Source: Streptomyces parvus (GTDB lineage Bacteria; Actinomycetota; Actinomycetes; Streptomycetales; Streptomycetaceae). From it: DNA of 64,000 nt. Made by a program: the position numbers and the translations under genes. Where the stretch lies: NCBI RefSeq assembly GCF_014648875.1, contig NZ_BMRY01000006.1:62001-126000 (forward strand), written 5' to 3'. The first letter of the stretch is position 1; each line of letters opens with the position of its first letter. The notes under the pieces were generated by a model that did not search any database, was not told where the DNA came from, and was given only the letters and a program-made list of their open reading frames with translations. This document shows, piece after piece, positions 48,514 through 56,221 of the stretch.

Positions 48514-49470
48514 CTACCAGGCGGGCGGGCTCGCGATGGAGCGGGCGAGCACGTCGTCCAGGACGCGGGCGGTGGTCTCGACGTCGTACGTGGAGTTGTC
48601 GATGATCGGGAGGCCGGAGCCGTACCAGCCGGCCATCCGGCCGTGGATGCGGGCGACCTCCTCGTCGGAGAGCCGGCGGTTGCCGCTGCGCGCCGCGTTG
48701 CGCTCCAGGACGATCTCCAGGCCGGGCAGCAGGACCACGGGCAGCAGACCGGGGCCCACATGGCGCTTCCAGCCGCCGAGGCCGACGACCGGGCGGTCGG
48801 GGAAGACGGCGTCGTCGAGGATGCAGGAGATGCCGTTGGCGAGGAAGTTGCGGGCGGCGAAGCCGCAGGTGCGGCGGGCCAGGCGGTACTGGGCCTCGGA
48901 GTGGTCGTTCCAGCCGGCCTGCGGGTCGGCGAAGCCGGAGCGGACCCACTCGCGGACGTCGTCGAGGGAGACGTGGGCGGTGGGCACCCGGCGGCGGGCC
49001 GCCCAGAGCTTGGCGACGGTGGTCTTGCCCGCCCCGGCGGGGCCGATGAGCAGCACGGCGAGCGTCGCGCCGCCGGTGCCGGGCTCGGCGGGGGGTGCGG
49101 GCAGCGGCACGGGGCCGCCCGGGGGCAGCTGAACGTGTCCGGTGTGCCCGACGGCCTCCCTGGCGGGGGGCGTGGGGCCGGTGCCGCTCCATGCGGGGCC
49201 CGGGGCCTGGCCGGGTGCGGGCGGCGGCTGAGCGTGGCCGGGTGCGGGAGGGGCCTGGCCGGGAGCCGGGGGCTGCGGAACCTGGCCGGGAGCCGACGGG
49301 GGCGGGCCCTGGCCGGGAGGCGGCGCGGGCTGTGCCTGCCCGGGGCCCGGGGGCGGCGGGGATATCGGGGGCGGGCCGGGGTGGCCGGGGTGCTGGGCCT
49401 GGTACGGCCGGCCGACGTGCCCGCTACCGGGTCCGTGGGGCGGCAGCGGGGCCCCCACTGCGTGCTGCAT
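48514..49470 (-). CDS. P-loop ATPase/kinase-like protein with proline-rich N-terminus
   Basis: The 318-residue protein starts with about 135 residues rich in Pro, Gly, Gln and Ala, in repeated P-x-P-GQ units, probably disordered. The P-loop GPAGAGKTTVAKLW (about 142-155) follows, with LDDVREW (about 167), ILDDAVFPDRP and a C-terminal helix. It fits AAA/zeta-toxin-like small kinases that phosphorylate a small substrate or RNA end. It is upstream of the M24 gene on the same strand, after the aroQ terminator. Substrate is unknown; its long polyproline head would need EF-P, encoded two genes downstream. Confidence 0.78.
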   Translation of the reverse strand: MQHAVGAPLPPHGPGSGHVGRPYQAQHPGHPGPPPISPPPPGPGQAQPAPPPGQGPPPSAPGQVPQPPAPGQAPPAPGHAQPPPAPGQAPGPAWSGTGPTPPAREAVGHTGHVQLPPGGPVPLPAPPAEPGTGGATLAVLLIGPAGAGKTTVAKLWAARRRVPTAHVSLDDVREWVRSGFADPQAGWNDHSEAQYRLARRTCGFAARNFLANGISCILDDAVFPDRPVVGLGGWKRHVGPGLLPVVLLPGLEIVLERNAARSGNRRLSDEEVARIHGRMAGWYGSGLPIIDNSTYDVETTARVLDDVLARSIASPPAW

Positions 49471-49520
49471 CCGGTGCCACTCCGTCTCGTCACTGCAACT
49501 TGCGCTGCTGGGAGGGCTAC

Positions 49521-49566
49521 CGTACCTTCCCGGGCCGTCTCGGGGTGAACGGCCCGGGAGGGTACG
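49521..49566 (-). terminator. Terminator of the aro operon
   Basis: CGTACCTTCCCGGGCCGT pairs over 18 bases (one U-G on one strand) with ACGGCCCGGGAGGGTACG around a ten-base loop, 46 bases past the aroQ stop. Confidence 0.88.
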
Positions 49567-49612
49567 AAGTGCCCGTCGGCCGCGCGGCGGGACGGACAGG
49601 AACCGCGGGGTG

Positions 49613-50053
49613 TCAGTCCGTCAGTTCGTCGGCCAGGGCGCGCAGGGCGAGCCGGTAGGAGCCGATGCCGAACCCGGCCACCGTGCCCGTGGCCACCGCC
49701 GCGACCACGGAGGTGTGCCGGAACTCCTCGCGGGTGTACGGGTTGGAGATGTGCACCTCGATCAGCGGGGCGGTGCGCTGGGCGGCCGCGTCCCGCATGC
49801 CGTACGAGTAGTGCGTGAAGGCGCCCGGGTTGAGAACGACCGGAATCGATCCGTCCGCCGCCTCGTGGAGCCAGCGGATCAGCTCGCCCTCGTCGTTGGT
49901 CTCCCGTACGTCGACGTCGAAGCCGAGCTCCTTGCCGAGCGCGGTGCAGGTCTCGACGAGTCCGGCGTAGGAGGTGGCCCCGTAGACGTCGGGCTCGCGC
50001 GAGCCGAGCCGGCCGAGGTTGGGGCCGTTGAGGACGAGGACCCTGCGGGTCAC
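49613..50053 (-). CDS. aroQ: 3-dehydroquinate dehydratase, type II
   Basis: AroQ removes water from 3-dehydroquinate in the shikimate pathway. The 146 residues contain LNGPNLGRLGSREPDVYG (about 8-25) with the catalytic region, NPGAFTHYSYGMRDA and EVHISNPYTREEFRH. The GTG start overlaps the end of the aroB part by four bases. It is the last gene of the aro operon. Confidence 0.96.
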   Translation of the reverse strand: MTRRVLVLNGPNLGRLGSREPDVYGATSYAGLVETCTALGKELGFDVDVRETNDEGELIRWLHEAADGSIPVVLNPGAFTHYSYGMRDAAAQRTAPLIEVHISNPYTREEFRHTSVVAAVATGTVAGFGIGSYRLALRALADELTD

Positions 50054-51687
50054 GCGGAGACCTCCCCGTAGGCGGCGAGCAGCACGGCCGGGTCGGGGCC
50101 CTCCAGGACGGTGGGCTTGCCGATGCCGTCGAGGACGATGAAGCGCAGCAGGTCGCCGCGCGACTTCTTGTCGACCTTCATGTTCTCCAGCAGCTTGGGC
50201 CACTGGTCGCCGCGGTAGGTGAGCGGCAGGCCCACCGACTCCAGGATCGTGCGGTGCCGGTCGGCGGTGGCGTCGTCGAGGCGTCCGGCGAGCCGGCCCA
50301 GCTCGGCGGCGAAGACCATGCCGATGGAGACGGCCGCGCCGTGCCGCCACTTGTAGCGCTCGTTCTTCTCGATCGCGTGGCCCAGCGTGTGACCGTAGTT
50401 GAGGATCTCGCGGAGCCCGGACTCCTTGAGGTCGCTGGAGACGACCTCGGCCTTGACCCGGATGGAGCGCTCGATCAGCTCGGCGGTGTGCGGCCCGGAG
50501 GGCGTACGGGCGCCCTCGGGGTCGGCCTCGACCAGGTCGAGGATGACGGGGTCGGCGATGAACCCGGCCTTGATGATCTCGGCCATGCCGGAGACGTAGT
50601 CGTGGACCGGCAGCGACTCCAGGGCGGCGAGGTCGCAGAGGACCCCGGCGGGCGGGTGGAAGGCGCCCACGAGGTTCTTGCCCTCGGCGGTGTTGATGCC
50701 GGTCTTACCGCCGACCGCCGCGTCGACCATGCCGAGCACGGTGGTCGGGACGGCGATCCAGCGGACTCCGCGCAGCCAGCTGGCGGCGACGAATCCGGCG
50801 ACGTCCGTGGTGGCGCCGCCGCCGATGCCGACGATGACGTCGGTGCGGGTGAAGCCGGTCTGGCCGAGCGCCTTCCAGCAGTAGGCGGCGACCTCGACGG
50901 TCTTGGCCTCCTCCGCGTTGGGCAGCTGGATGGCAATGGCCTCGTACCCCTGGGCGGCGAGGTCCTCGCGGACCGCCTCACCGGTCTCGGCGAGCGCCTC
51001 GGGGTGCAGGACGGCGACCCGCTTCGCGCGGTCGCCGATGAGCTGGGGCAGCTCGCCGAGGAGCTGGTGGCCGACGAGGACCTCGTACGGGTCGGAGCCC
51101 GCGGAGCCTGCGACCTGGATGCGGGTGGGGCCCTGCTGCGTCATGCCGGTGTTCTCCACGCCGGGGGCGGCTTCGCCCTCCGGCAGTTCCAGTGCGTCGA
51201 TGATCGCCTGGGCGACCTCTTCGGGGGTGTTCTCGTCGGTCGCGACGACGGTACGGGCCACCTCTTCGTACAGGTGGCGGCGGGCGTCCATCAGCTCGCG
51301 CCACTGCCTGCGCGGGTTGACCGCGAGCAGAGGACGTGCGGCGCCGAGCCCGACGCGGCGGACGGCCTCGTCCACGTCCATGGAGAGGTAGACGACCGGC
51401 CGGCCGGCCAGCAGCTCCCTGGTCGCCCCGTCCAGGACGGCTCCGCCGCCGAGGGAGAGGACGCCCGGGTGCCCGGCGACGGCCGCGGCGACGGCGCGGC
51501 GCTCCAGGGCACGGAAGTGCTCCTCGCCCTCGTCGTAGAAGATCTCCGCGATCGGCTTGCCGGCCTCGGCGACGACGTCCGCGTCGGTGTCCCGGTAGGT
51601 GGTGCCGAGCCGGGCGGCGAGCAGTTCGCCGACGGTTGACTTGCCGACGCCCATCGGGCCGACGAGGACGACCAGGGGGCCGCTCAT
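50050..51687 (-). CDS. aroKB: Shikimate kinase / 3-dehydroquinate synthase fusion AroK-AroB
   Basis: One open frame of 545 residues covers two normally separate enzymes. Residues 1-172 are shikimate kinase: P-loop GPMGVGKST, DTDADV, SLGGGAVLD. Residues 182-545 are 3-dehydroquinate synthase: VGIGGGATTDVAGFVA, AVGGKTGIN and NYGHTLGHAIE with metal-binding His. No stop separates them. At the ATG of the aroB part (51144) GGAG lies nine bases upstream, so AroB may also be made alone, as 364 residues. An ATGA is present there, but its TGA is in the frame a one-base deletion would give. Either a true fusion or an assembly indel is possible. Confidence 0.92.
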   Translation of the reverse strand: MSGPLVVLVGPMGVGKSTVGELLAARLGTTYRDTDADVVAEAGKPIAEIFYDEGEEHFRALERRAVAAAVAGHPGVLSLGGGAVLDGATRELLAGRPVVYLSMDVDEAVRRVGLGAARPLLAVNPRRQWRELMDARRHLYEEVARTVVATDENTPEEVAQAIIDALELPEGEAAPGVENTGMTQQGPTRIQVAGSAGSDPYEVLVGHQLLGELPQLIGDRAKRVAVLHPEALAETGEAVREDLAAQGYEAIAIQLPNAEEAKTVEVAAYCWKALGQTGFTRTDVIVGIGGGATTDVAGFVAASWLRGVRWIAVPTTVLGMVDAAVGGKTGINTAEGKNLVGAFHPPAGVLCDLAALESLPVHDYVSGMAEIIKAGFIADPVILDLVEADPEGARTPSGPHTAELIERSIRVKAEVVSSDLKESGLREILNYGHTLGHAIEKNERYKWRHGAAVSIGMVFAAELGRLAGRLDDATADRHRTILESVGLPLTYRGDQWPKLLENMKVDKKSRGDLLRFIVLDGIGKPTVLEGPDPAVLLAAYGEVSA

Positions 51688-52868
51688 CGGATCTGGAGGT
51701 GGTCGAGGTACGACTGGACGTTGCGGCGGGTCTCGGCGACGCTGTCGCCGCCGAACTTCTCCGCGACCGCGTCGGCCAGGACCAGGGCGACCATCGCCTC
51801 CGCGACGATGCCCGCCGCCGGGACGGCGCAGACGTCGGAGCGCTGATGGTGGGCCTTGGTGGCCTCGCCGGTGGTGACGTCCACGGTGGCCAGGGCGCGC
51901 GGCACGGTCGCGATGGGCTTCATCGCGGCGCGGACGCGCAGCAGCTCACCGGTGGTGAGCCCGCCCTCGGTGCCGCCGGACCGCCCGGAGGTACGCCGGA
52001 TGCCGTCCTCGGTGGCGACGATCTCGTCATGCGCCTTCGAGCCGGGGACCCGGGCCAGCTCGAAGCCGTCGCCGACCTCGACGCCCTTGATCGCCTGGAT
52101 GCCCATGAGGGCCGCGGCGAGCCGGGCGTCCAGGCGCCGGTCCCAGTGCACGTGCGAGCCGAGCCCGACGGGCACGCCGTACGCGAGCACCTCGACGACG
52201 CCGCCGAGGGTGTCGCCGTCCTTGTGGGCCTGGTCGATCTCGGCCACCATCGCCTTGGACGCGTCGGCGTCCAGGCAGCGGACCGGGTCGGCGTCCAGCT
52301 TCTCCACGTCACCGGGGACCGGGACGACGCCGTACGGCGCCTTGGCCGCGGCCAGCTCGACGACGTGGCTGACGATCTCGATGCCCGCGGTCTCCTTGAG
52401 GTAGGAGCGGGCGACGGTCCCGAGGGCGACGCGGGCGGCGGTCTCCCGGGCGCTGGCGCGCTCCAGGACCGGCCGGGCCTCGTCGAAGCCGTACTTCTGC
52501 ATTCCCGCGAGGTCGGCGTGGCCGGGCCGGGGCCGGGTCAGCGGGGCGTTGCGGGCGAGCTGGGCCAGCTCCTCGGGGTCGACCGGGTCGGCCGACATGA
52601 CCTGCTCCCACTTGGGCCACTCGGTGTTGCCGACCATGACGGCGACCGGGGAGCCCATGGTGAGCCCGTGGCGTACGCCGCCGAGGAAGGTGACCTCGTC
52701 CTTCTCGAACTTCATCCGCGCGCCACGCCCGTAGCCGAGCCGTCGCCGGGCCAGCGCCTCCGCGACCATCTCCGTGGTGATCGGGACACCGGCGGGAAGA
52801 CCCTCCAGCGTCGCCACCAGTGCGGGTCCGTGCGACTCCCCCGCGGTCAGCCAGCGCAACCTGCTCAA
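51684..52868 (-). CDS. aroC: Chorismate synthase
   Basis: AroC makes chorismate with reduced FMN. The 394 residues begin LRWLTAGESHGPAL and include RPGHADLAGMQKYGFDEARPVLERASARETAARVALG, RSGGTEGG and DVCAVPAAG, all characteristic. The start codon is TTG at 52868, with GAGGAG five bases upstream. It overlaps the aroK start by four bases. A gene-free gap of 145 bases separates it from aroE. Confidence 0.97.
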   Translation of the reverse strand: MSRLRWLTAGESHGPALVATLEGLPAGVPITTEMVAEALARRRLGYGRGARMKFEKDEVTFLGGVRHGLTMGSPVAVMVGNTEWPKWEQVMSADPVDPEELAQLARNAPLTRPRPGHADLAGMQKYGFDEARPVLERASARETAARVALGTVARSYLKETAGIEIVSHVVELAAAKAPYGVVPVPGDVEKLDADPVRCLDADASKAMVAEIDQAHKDGDTLGGVVEVLAYGVPVGLGSHVHWDRRLDARLAAALMGIQAIKGVEVGDGFELARVPGSKAHDEIVATEDGIRRTSGRSGGTEGGLTTGELLRVRAAMKPIATVPRALATVDVTTGEATKAHHQRSDVCAVPAAGIVAEAMVALVLADAVAEKFGGDSVAETRRNVQSYLDHLQIR

Positions 52869-53013
52869 CGGTGCTCCTCATGCTCGCGCCTGAACTCCAA
52901 CGGCGCCACCGGGTGCGCGGCCCTGGCCCGCCACCCCCGATCCTCCCACGAACGGAGGCACGATCCGGTCGCCGGTCCAGCAGACGGACCGGCAACGCCC
53001 GCGGACGAGGCGA

Positions 53014-53841
53014 TCAGCGGGAGGCGAGCGCGGCTTCCCCGGCATGCCGCATGGCGGCCAGCGGCGCCGGGATCCGGCCGGTCATCTGCTCGACCTGGAG
53101 CAGCGCCTGGTGGACAAGGAGGTCGAGTCCGCCGACGACCGCCCCGCCGTGCGCGGACCAGGCGGCGGCGAGCCGGGTGGGCCACGGCTCGTACAGCACG
53201 TCGAAGAGGATGCCGGGGGCCTCGGGCACGGAGCCGGTGAAGGCGTCCGTCGCGCCCGCCGGGGTGGTGGCGATGACCAGGGGTGCGCTCAGTGCCGCCG
53301 CCGCGTCCGCCCAGTCGGCGGTGATGACGTCGACCCCGAGCCGCTCTCCCCAGCCGCGCATCTCGGCGGCCCGCTCGGGGCTGCGCACGTATGCCGTGAC
53401 CGGCCCGGCGCAGACCACTGCGAGCGCGGCCAGCGCGGAGGAGGCGGTGGCGCCGGCGCCGAGGACGGCGGCGGACTCCACCTTGTCGACGCCGCGTTCC
53501 CGCAGGGCGGCGACCATGCCGGGGATGTCGGTGTTGTCGCCGACCCGGCGGCCGTCCTCGGTGAACACGACCGTGTTGACGGCCTCCACGGAGGCGGCCG
53601 TCGCGCTGACCTCGTCCAGCAGCGGGATGATCGCCCGCTTGAGCGGCATCGTCAGGGACAGCCCCGCCCAGGAGGCGTCAAGACCCTCGACGAACCCGGG
53701 CAGCGCCGCCTCGTCGACCTCGAACCGGTCGTAGGACCAGTCCGCCAGGCCCAGTTCGGCGTACGCGGCGCGGTGCAGGACCGGGGAGAGGGAGTGGGCG
53801 ATGGGCGAGCCGAGGACGGCGGCCCGGCGTGGCGCGCTCAC
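53014..53841 (-). CDS. aroE: Shikimate dehydrogenase
   Basis: AroE reduces 3-dehydroshikimate to shikimate with NADPH. The 275 residues contain GSPIAHSLSPVLHRAAY, LTMPLKRAI with the catalytic lysine, VNTVVF, GDNTD and the nucleotide-binding VLGAGATASSALAAL. The GTG start overlaps the mltG stop by four bases. Note LSLTMPLK where many members have NVTMPLK. Confidence 0.95.
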   Translation of the reverse strand: MSAPRRAAVLGSPIAHSLSPVLHRAAYAELGLADWSYDRFEVDEAALPGFVEGLDASWAGLSLTMPLKRAIIPLLDEVSATAASVEAVNTVVFTEDGRRVGDNTDIPGMVAALRERGVDKVESAAVLGAGATASSALAALAVVCAGPVTAYVRSPERAAEMRGWGERLGVDVITADWADAAAALSAPLVIATTPAGATDAFTGSVPEAPGILFDVLYEPWPTRLAAAWSAHGGAVVGGLDLLVHQALLQVEQMTGRIPAPLAAMRHAGEAALASR

Positions 53842-55637
53842 TGGCCGGCCTTCTCGTCCTCGTACTCCCGCCGGTTCTTCTCGTGCTCCTCGTTGGTCTC
53901 GGCGAAGACGGTCTTGTCCTCGTTGATCGAGACGAAGTAGTACCAAGGGCCCGGTGTGGGATTCATGGCCGAATGCAGGGCGTCCGCACCCGGGTTGCTG
54001 ATCGGGCCGGACGGCAGGCCGATGATCTTGTACGTGTTGTACGGGTCGTCGATCTTCCGCAGATCGTCGACAGCACCGACGTCCAGCGTGCTCTGGCCCT
54101 TGATGTAGTTGACCGTGGAGTCGAATTCCAGCCGCCCGACGGTCTCCATGTTGCCCGGCTTGAGCCGGTTGTAGACGACCCTCGCGACCTTGTCGAAGTC
54201 GTGCTTGTACTTGCCCTCGACCTGCACGAGGCTCGCGACGGTGATGAGCTCCCACGGGGTCTTCAGGCCGAGCTTCTTCGCGCTGGCCTCCAGGTCGAGC
54301 TTGCCGTACTCCTTGTTCGCCCGCGCGACCATCCGCTTCAACGCGTCCTCGGGCTTGGACCCCTTGGCGACCGGATAGGCGGCCGGATAGAGGAATCCTT
54401 CCAGCGGGTCCTTCACGTCCGGGTTGTCATCGGCCCAGTCGGGCAGTCCGAGGCTCTCCGCCTTGGTCTTGGCGATGTCGGCCGTGGTGCCCTCTTTCAG
54501 CTTGAGCCGCGTGTCGATCATCTCGTAGACCTTCGCGTTACGCGTCCCTTCAGGGATCACGAACGCGTTCTGGCTCTTCGGATCGAGCATCAGCGTGACC
54601 GCGCTGGCCGCCGACATCTCCTTGTTGAGGAGATAGACCCCGGCCTGGATCAACTTGCCCTTCGGGTTGTCGTTCTGCGCCGCGACGAACGCGTCGGAGG
54701 ACTTGATGACGCCCTGCTTGCGCAGGATGTTCGCGATGTCGTACCCGAACGCGCCCTCGGGGATCTCGACCTCGACCTGCTCGCCGGTGCCCGACCCGGT
54801 GTAGTCGGCCGGTGCGCCGAACTGCTTCTTCCAGAAGGTGTAACCGACGTAGCTGACGCCGCCCAGGCCGCCGATGAGGACAACGGAGACCACCAGACAG
54901 GCGACACCGCTGCGGCTCTTCTTCTTCCCCTTGCCGCCCCGGCGCTCGTTGCCCCCGCGGTCCCGGCGCGAGGAGCGCGATCCGTCGTCGTCCGGGTCAT
55001 CGTCGTCGTCGCGGGGCTCACCGTCGTCCGGGTCGTCCGCGCCGGTGAAGAAGGGGTGCGTCTCCTCCTGCGGCTGGTCCGGGTCCCAGTCCGTCGGTCC
55101 CTGCTGCTGGGCCTGCTGGTGCTGCGGCGGCTGCTGGGGCTGCTGTTCGGGCGCGGCCTCGCGGCGGCCCGGGGGCTGCGGCGGAGGGTAGGCCTCCGGC
55201 GTGCCGTAGTAGTCCTGGCCCGTGTCGTACGCGCCGGGGTGCTGCGCGTACGGGTCCTGGGGCCCGGCCCCGTACGGCATGGCGGCCTGCTGGCCGGTGT
55301 CCCAGCCGCCGTTGTACTGCGGCTGGGCACCCGACTGCTGCGCGTACGGGTCCTGGGACATGCCGTACTGCTGCTGAGGCTGGTGGTTCGGCTGCTGCTG
55401 GCCGTACTGCTGATGCTGGTCGTACGGCTGCTGCTGGTGCGCCTGGCCCTGGTACTGCTGGTACTGCTGATGGTTCTGGTGCTGCTGGGCGTACGGGTCC
55501 TGCGGATAGGACTGCTGCTGGTCGCCGTACTGGCCCTGGCCGTGGGCGGCCTGGTGGCCTCCCCATCCCTGGTCCCCGTACAGGGGATCCTCGGGATGCC
55601 ACGGTTCGGAGCCGGGACCCCGGCCATACTCAGTCAT
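53838..55637 (-). CDS. mltG: Endolytic transglycosylase MltG with long Q/P-rich cytoplasmic tail
   Basis: MltG cuts new peptidoglycan strands at the membrane. The 599 residues have a cytoplasmic segment (1-243) rich in Gln, Tyr, Pro and Asp with repeats such as QDPYAQ, a transmembrane helix (about 244-268), and an extracytoplasmic YceG domain (about 285-590; VVYNRLKPGN, GLPSGPISNPGADAL). The catalytic-region motif, usually ASIVEKE, reads ASLVQVE (468-474), so the first Glu is Gln472 and the second, E474, remains. ATG at 55637. It is coupled to aroE and ruvX-alaS. Confidence 0.92.
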   Translation of the reverse strand: MTEYGRGPGSEPWHPEDPLYGDQGWGGHQAAHGQGQYGDQQQSYPQDPYAQQHQNHQQYQQYQGQAHQQQPYDQHQQYGQQQPNHQPQQQYGMSQDPYAQQSGAQPQYNGGWDTGQQAAMPYGAGPQDPYAQHPGAYDTGQDYYGTPEAYPPPQPPGRREAAPEQQPQQPPQHQQAQQQGPTDWDPDQPQEETHPFFTGADDPDDGEPRDDDDDPDDDGSRSSRRDRGGNERRGGKGKKKSRSGVACLVVSVVLIGGLGGVSYVGYTFWKKQFGAPADYTGSGTGEQVEVEIPEGAFGYDIANILRKQGVIKSSDAFVAAQNDNPKGKLIQAGVYLLNKEMSAASAVTLMLDPKSQNAFVIPEGTRNAKVYEMIDTRLKLKEGTTADIAKTKAESLGLPDWADDNPDVKDPLEGFLYPAAYPVAKGSKPEDALKRMVARANKEYGKLDLEASAKKLGLKTPWELITVASLVQVEGKYKHDFDKVARVVYNRLKPGNMETVGRLEFDSTVNYIKGQSTLDVGAVDDLRKIDDPYNTYKIIGLPSGPISNPGADALHSAMNPTPGPWYYFVSINEDKTVFAETNEEHEKNRREYEDEKAGQ

Positions 55638-55735
55638 CGATCCCCTAGAGCCGCGAGACGACGTTCCGTCTCTTCGCTTCGCTGTGCGGTTTGTTCGAAC
55701 ACCGCCGCATCGCGCGGAACGTTACCGTATCGCGA

Positions 55736-56221
55736 TCAGACAACCACTTCGACGCCCTCGCCCGGGGGATTGCCTGACGCCCGTTCGGACTCCAGAGCGT
55801 TCTGAAGGATCACCACAGCGGCAGCCTGGTCGATGACAGATCGGCCCTTCTTGGACTTCACGCCCGAGGCGCGCATGCCCTGGGCCGCCGTCACTGTGGT
55901 CATCCTCTCGTCCACCAGTCGCACCGGAACGGGCGCGATCGAACGGGCGAACACCTGGGCGAAGTCGCGGACCTTGGCTGCCGCCGGACCCTCGCCGCCG
56001 CCGAGGGAGCGCGGCAGACCGAGGATGACCTCGATCGGCTCGTACTCCTCGACGATCTGGCGGAGCCGCCGGTGGGCGGCCGGGACATCGCGTCCCGGCA
56101 CGGTCTCCACCGGCGTGGCCAGGATCCCGTCGGGGTCGCACGAGGCGACCCCGATCCGGGCGTCCCCGACGTCGACGGCCAGCCGTCGGCCTCGGCGCAT
56201 CTGCGTCATCCCGCTCGTCAC
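55736..56221 (-). CDS. ruvX: Holliday junction resolvase-like RuvX/YqgF
   Basis: The 161-residue RNase H-fold protein has AVDVGDARIGVASCDPDG, EVILGLPRSLGG and VDERMTTVTA, the YqgF motif set with Asp metal ligands. The family works in pre-16S rRNA processing and possibly recombination. Its GTG start overlaps the alaS stop by four bases (GTGA). The alaS-ruvX-mltG-aroE order is common in actinobacteria. Confidence 0.95.
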   Translation of the reverse strand: MTSGMTQMRRGRRLAVDVGDARIGVASCDPDGILATPVETVPGRDVPAAHRRLRQIVEEYEPIEVILGLPRSLGGGEGPAAAKVRDFAQVFARSIAPVPVRLVDERMTTVTAAQGMRASGVKSKKGRSVIDQAAAVVILQNALESERASGNPPGEGVEVVV

